Source: Panaeolus papilionaceus (Eukaryota > Basidiomycota > Agaricomycetes > Agaricales). Taken from it: a stretch of 64,000 bases of DNA. Both the position numbers and the translations under genes were made by a program. The first letter of the stretch is position 1. Each line of letters starts with the position of its first letter. Below, in pieces: positions 60,901 to 64,000 of this stretch. The notes under the pieces are model-generated. The model was not told the DNA's origin and searched no databases. It was given only the letters and a program-made list of their open reading frames with translations. The DNA lies in the NCBI GenBank assembly GCA_015501605.1, contig JADNRZ010000002.1:1860001-1924000 (forward strand). The letters are read 5' to 3'.

Positions 60901-60996
60901 GCTGCATACTTGGTTTCTCTTCAAAACACTGGCGCTCATCAGCGGATTACTGGATGTCGTGCTACGAGGATGAGTCTGCTGTGTTGACCGAGGCAT
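57948..60996 (-). CDS. Zn2Cys6 transcription factor with Fungal_trans domain; paralogue with micro-exons
   Basis: Start 60996: MPRSTQQTHPRSTTSSNPLMSASVLKRNQ; then three tiny exons ACHQ, CRRRKL and KC; then DAKRPCSTCVRSHEFVKNRAPPGTEMPSEPECTFDD. The cluster is CX2CX6CX5CX2CX22C, with the same long last spacing as its paralogue. A short leucine-type helix follows (SRYERLENRINELETLLRQKENS). The Fungal_trans domain contains VDVFFLFHPHANKLFHMPTFMNALILPPGHPKFPALPVLHAICAVGSLY and DETRRNTFWLAYALDRQHGSGNGWSLCLDDQDISQLLPLRGDQF. The C-terminus ends SESHISLHESLHEPGSFLSLA. More than ten introns. An intron at 59977-60028 uses a GCAAGT donor. Targets unknown. Confidence 0.84.
59977..60028 (-). other. GC-AG intron in the second Zn2Cys6 regulator
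   Basis: The exon ends CGGCATCT, the intron starts GCAAGT and ends CTCCCAG. Joining gives RHLVDVFFLFHPHANKLFH, aligned with YIDVFFRCDPCGSRVLH of the paralogue. Use of the overlapping GTATAT donor gives the wrong frame. 52 nt. Confidence 0.75.
60690..60694 (-). other. 5-nt micro-exon (AAATG) of the second Zn2Cys6 regulator
   Basis: The sequence AAATG lies between GCAACAG and GTTTGC. It supplies Lys and two bases of the third zinc-cluster Cys. The paralogue has the same upstream intron position, followed directly by AAATGTGAC, which supports the reading. Confidence 0.72.
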
Positions 60997-61578
60997 GATG
61001 GTTATGGATGAAATGGCTGCAGCCAACGAGCCTTTCAGTCAGTACAATTGGACAATCGGAGAACGAGGTATAAGTATGTTAAAGTGGTGAAGAGACCGGT
61101 GGTGGGAATGGATCAGTTCATCTTTACTTAGTAATGGCAAATGCCAGAGTTCAGAATCATTTGGCCTTTACAGACTTCCACAGCCCCACGTGCTTGCAAT
61201 GGTTGAGTCCACTTACCGGGGGTAGTTCTTTCGATCTGGGATTCGCACTCATATGTACATATCCTGACATATGTGCCTGGCGCGGTCCGTAATCACGAAG
61301 GTTTAACAAACGTATCCCTGATTAGTGCATGCTACAAACGAAACAATTTCTTATATATAAGTAACATAGATGTCAATAAGCTACGAAGCACTCAACGACG
61401 ATAGTATAAAAGGTTGTACAAGACCATAAAATCCCAACTGAAAAATAGAAATGTAAATAACAATATATCCGACCGAACTATGGGATACTGAATATTGAGG
61501 CAATCCTTGGAGAAAAAAGCCTGCCTAAGCAAGCAAAATGCATAAGAAGTCAACCCGAAAAGTTGAAGTATAATAGTG
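60997..61578. other. Intergenic region upstream of the second regulator
   Basis: No coding sequence recognised. It holds the promoter of the regulator and the 3' flank of the membrane protein gene to the right. Confidence 0.45.
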
Positions 61579-64000
61579 TCAAGGGGTAAACAAATTTGTT
61601 TGTTGTAAAGAAAGTGTCACATTTCCGATTCCGACTGTAGGGTCGTTGCGCGCGAGGGCCTGCGCTGCTGCGTTCCATATCTCGTTAAACGTGCTCGGAC
61701 CAAGGGAACCATCACGAACAACTACAGGAGATGTGGAGTTCAAAGTCCAGACCATCTGCCCGCCAACAGCGTTGATGGTCCAATTTCTGAGGGCAGCAGC
61801 ATTATCGGAACCAAAGAACAAGGATCCAGATGGGTTGGTCATGGGTGAAACGCCATTGATCAGATCTGAAGGCCCTACCTCCCCGAAGATCGCGACTTCG
61901 AGTGAGGGCAAAGAAGGCAGAGCTTGAGCGAGCAACGAGGATGATACGGGTGGCACTGTCCCAGAATTATCCAAGCCTAGAACAAACTGCACAAGGGCGG
62001 TAGCAACGGAGACATCGGTAATGGAGGATAGATATTGCAAAACGACATGGTCGAGCAGACTGAAGGTGCCAATTTGACGGGGGTCTTGCTGAGTTGCAGT
62101 GATGTTCGGAGTTGAGACAGACGAGGGGGAAAATAGTTCCCCGTTATATATCACAGCTCGAGGTCGGGCGTCCCTGAGCAAAGTTACTGCTTGCCGGGGG
62201 AGACCAGTGCGGGTATCTAGAAAGGGGAGACGTAACCGTAAAACGTCCAAAACACCGTATATTGGTCGGTTTGGATAACAAGAAGCATCGAATCGAGAGG
62301 GATTTGAGCCTTGTGGGAGTCCAAATACACTAGACTCGAAGGCGTTTAGGTTAGAACGGAGGGTAGTGTTTAGATTGGGAAAGCACGATAAGGGTGGAGG
62401 GAAAGGCCCAGAAGGCGTGGTTGTGTACAACCCTCTGAGGGAAGCAGAGGATGCGTTGAAAGGCAGCAATATGGGCGAGACACTCAGGGCGGCTTTAAAA
62501 GTGTCAAGTGTTTCGGGTCTTTGAAGTAGGACGGAAGACCAGTATTTCTTCAGGGCTGCTTGCCGCTGTCTTGAAGAGGCTAGATCGATGCGTCGTCAGA
62601 TGCAATAGAGAGACATAAAAATCAAAGTATCGGTACCTTGAGCGAAACCATACATTCTATCCAACGTGCTTTGCATAGCCGCGTCTACCCTTTGTATTTG
62701 GGAATTGAGAGGTTGTCCCAAGGTAACAAAAGAGGCTGTAGGCTGTACTACAGTTTGCGACGCAAAATCAAACGTATATCCAGCGATAGTCTTGGTGAAC
62801 TCTAGGTTGGGGGCCGTTGGGCCGTCAGATGGTGCCAGGTTTGACCAAGGCAATTTCTGAACGAACTGCTGGAGACTGGCAGCCGCCTCGGTATCTTGTG
62901 TCTGGAGCGCATTCCAGAGCAAAGCAGCTTGCGCCCACCTTGTCCTGTTAGGGAACGTGTTTTGATCAAGATTCTTACCTGTGTCAACCAGCAACGCTTG
63001 CGAGGTGCAAGTGGTGGTACTTGTCATCCCCTGCATCATCCATAGGTCGGTGTATGCGGATGCAACGGTCATGTTGACCGAAAAAAGCTGATTAACAGCG
63101 GGAACAAGACTGTAGACGGATTGCGCCAAACCATTGCAAGGATTCGCTGAAGAGCAAACACAGGTGGCGTCTGATAAAAAAAAATAAAACAGATCAGAAA
63201 AAACTCGGTTTCTGGGGTTTTGATTGGTCGCTTACCAAGTTGACAAGAGGAACCAGTTGAGTTGCCTGAGCACAGAGGCAGCGCAGTCTTCTTCCGAGAT
63301 GAGGAGACACCTACGCCCACGCCCACACCCACCACAACCGCCACAATAAAAATGACAAAGACAAAGCATAAACGGCGGTTTCGTTTTGGAATAATGGCAG
63401 ATGTAGTCGACATCGGGGGATGAGGGTTAATTATGGGAGGAGCAGGGGAACCAAATGATAGTTTCGTATGACGTGACTCGGGATAGCCATATATCTTCCG
63501 AGACCCTGTCTCGTAGGCATCATGGGTAGAGGAACCGGGAAACCTTCGGTATGAGTGCAGACTGTCATGTGGATGATGTCCCTTTTCCAAAAGGTTGCGC
63601 AAGGCACCTGCTCGATCAACAAGGTCAGGTAACGGAGCAGTTTCGTCCTCTTGTTGGCGAGCCTGTTGTTCAATGATAGGGATATGTGGGATGATGGGAA
63701 CAGGTGGTAAGGGTTTGACCCTGCGCCAGTTGAATACCCGACGTAGCGATATGCCAGAGATTTTTGACATGAAACTGGTGGCAATGCTCTTTGTAGAATG
63801 CACAGAGTTCCGGCCTTGCGTGTCCACCTTGGGTCCTTCTGGTTGCGGGCGACGTTGCACAAGATTCGATGGGTTGTAGCTTGCGGCGTTGTATGCCTTG
63901 ATTTCGGATATATCGTCGTCGCCTGATTCGTAGGTTGTGGCCAATCTATTCTGGTATCCTTTCTCGTAGCTTCGGATAGTATCCGAATCTTGGGTCGATG
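61579..64000 (-). CDS. Type II single-pass membrane protein of unknown function (5' end beyond window)
   Basis: The frame is open to the right edge without a usable ATG (reading STQDSDTIRSYEKGYQNRLATTYESGDD at the edge), so the true start is outside the window. The first 190 residues are cytoplasmic in character (Pro-, Arg- and His-rich; RRVFNWRRVKPLPPVPIIPH). One membrane helix is LCFVFVIFIVAVVVGVGVGVGV, a run of Val/Gly. The large C-terminal part is Ser/Thr/Asn-rich with many N-glycosylation sequons (NST, NMT, NRT, NTT, NIT) and paired Cys (ATCVCSSANPCNGLAQ). Three exons are joined at about 63234/63171 and 62637/62581. It ends LSLQQTNLFTP. This fits a secreted-domain fungal protein anchored at the plasma membrane. 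I do not recognise a catalytic domain. Confidence 0.75.

Overview
The window is nuclear DNA from a filamentous basidiomycete, most likely an Agaricomycete. Almost every gene is split by introns of about 45-70 nt, genes lie a few hundred bases apart on both strands, and the recognisable proteins are fungal: MED5, IPI1, Zn2Cys6 regulators, a GH5 mannanase, a double-psi beta-barrel secreted protein and a ZRC1-type zinc transporter. I could support 33 protein-coding genes (one truncated at the right edge). I saw no rRNA, tRNA, transposon or CRISPR array. Coordinates given for CDS entries run from start to stop codon and include introns.

Left part (1-16.4 kb): glycine cleavage H protein, a complex I ESSS/NDUFB11 subunit, N-terminal acetyltransferase NAA40, the RIO2 kinase of 40S maturation, the splicing factor SPF30/SMNDC1, a divergent pair of related unknown genes (7.0-9.6 kb), Mediator subunit MED5 and a CDF zinc transporter.

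Middle (16.7-39.1 kb): eIF3h, a secreted expansin/loosenin-like protein, the ribosome-biogenesis factor IPI1, a secreted endo-mannanase, two small paralogous unknown proteins with a WRD motif (26.3 kb and 30.0 kb) around an NPC2-type lipid transfer protein and a four-TM protein, a run of minus-strand genes (mitochondrial bL17m, an SMP-30/gluconolactonase-like enzyme, mitochondrial acyl carrier protein), ribosomal protein uL13, a triple-KH RNA-binding protein and NUFIP1.

Right part (39.2-64 kb): a large M16 metallopeptidase, an NGL2-type nuclease, a RhoGEF-like protein, a small membrane protein, two paralogous Zn2Cys6 regulators with an unusually stretched zinc cluster, and between them a UPF0047/YjbQ gene, the polyadenylation factor YTH1/CPSF30 and prephenate dehydratase. 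The last gene is a type II membrane protein running off the right edge.

The window is mostly housekeeping, with a strong representation of ribosome and RNA biology (RIO2, IPI1, NUFIP1, uL13, eIF3h, SPF30, YTH1) and of mitochondrial proteins. The unusual features are in gene structure: four introns that only work as GC-AG introns plus a fifth probable one, micro-exons of 5, 12, 12 and 18 nt, and a splice ambiguity that would remove a catalytic Glu. The unknown families worth attention are the WRD pair, the divergent coiled-coil pair and the stretched-zinc-cluster regulators. All exon joins were made by eye from reading frame, splice consensus and family resemblance, so individual junctions may be off.
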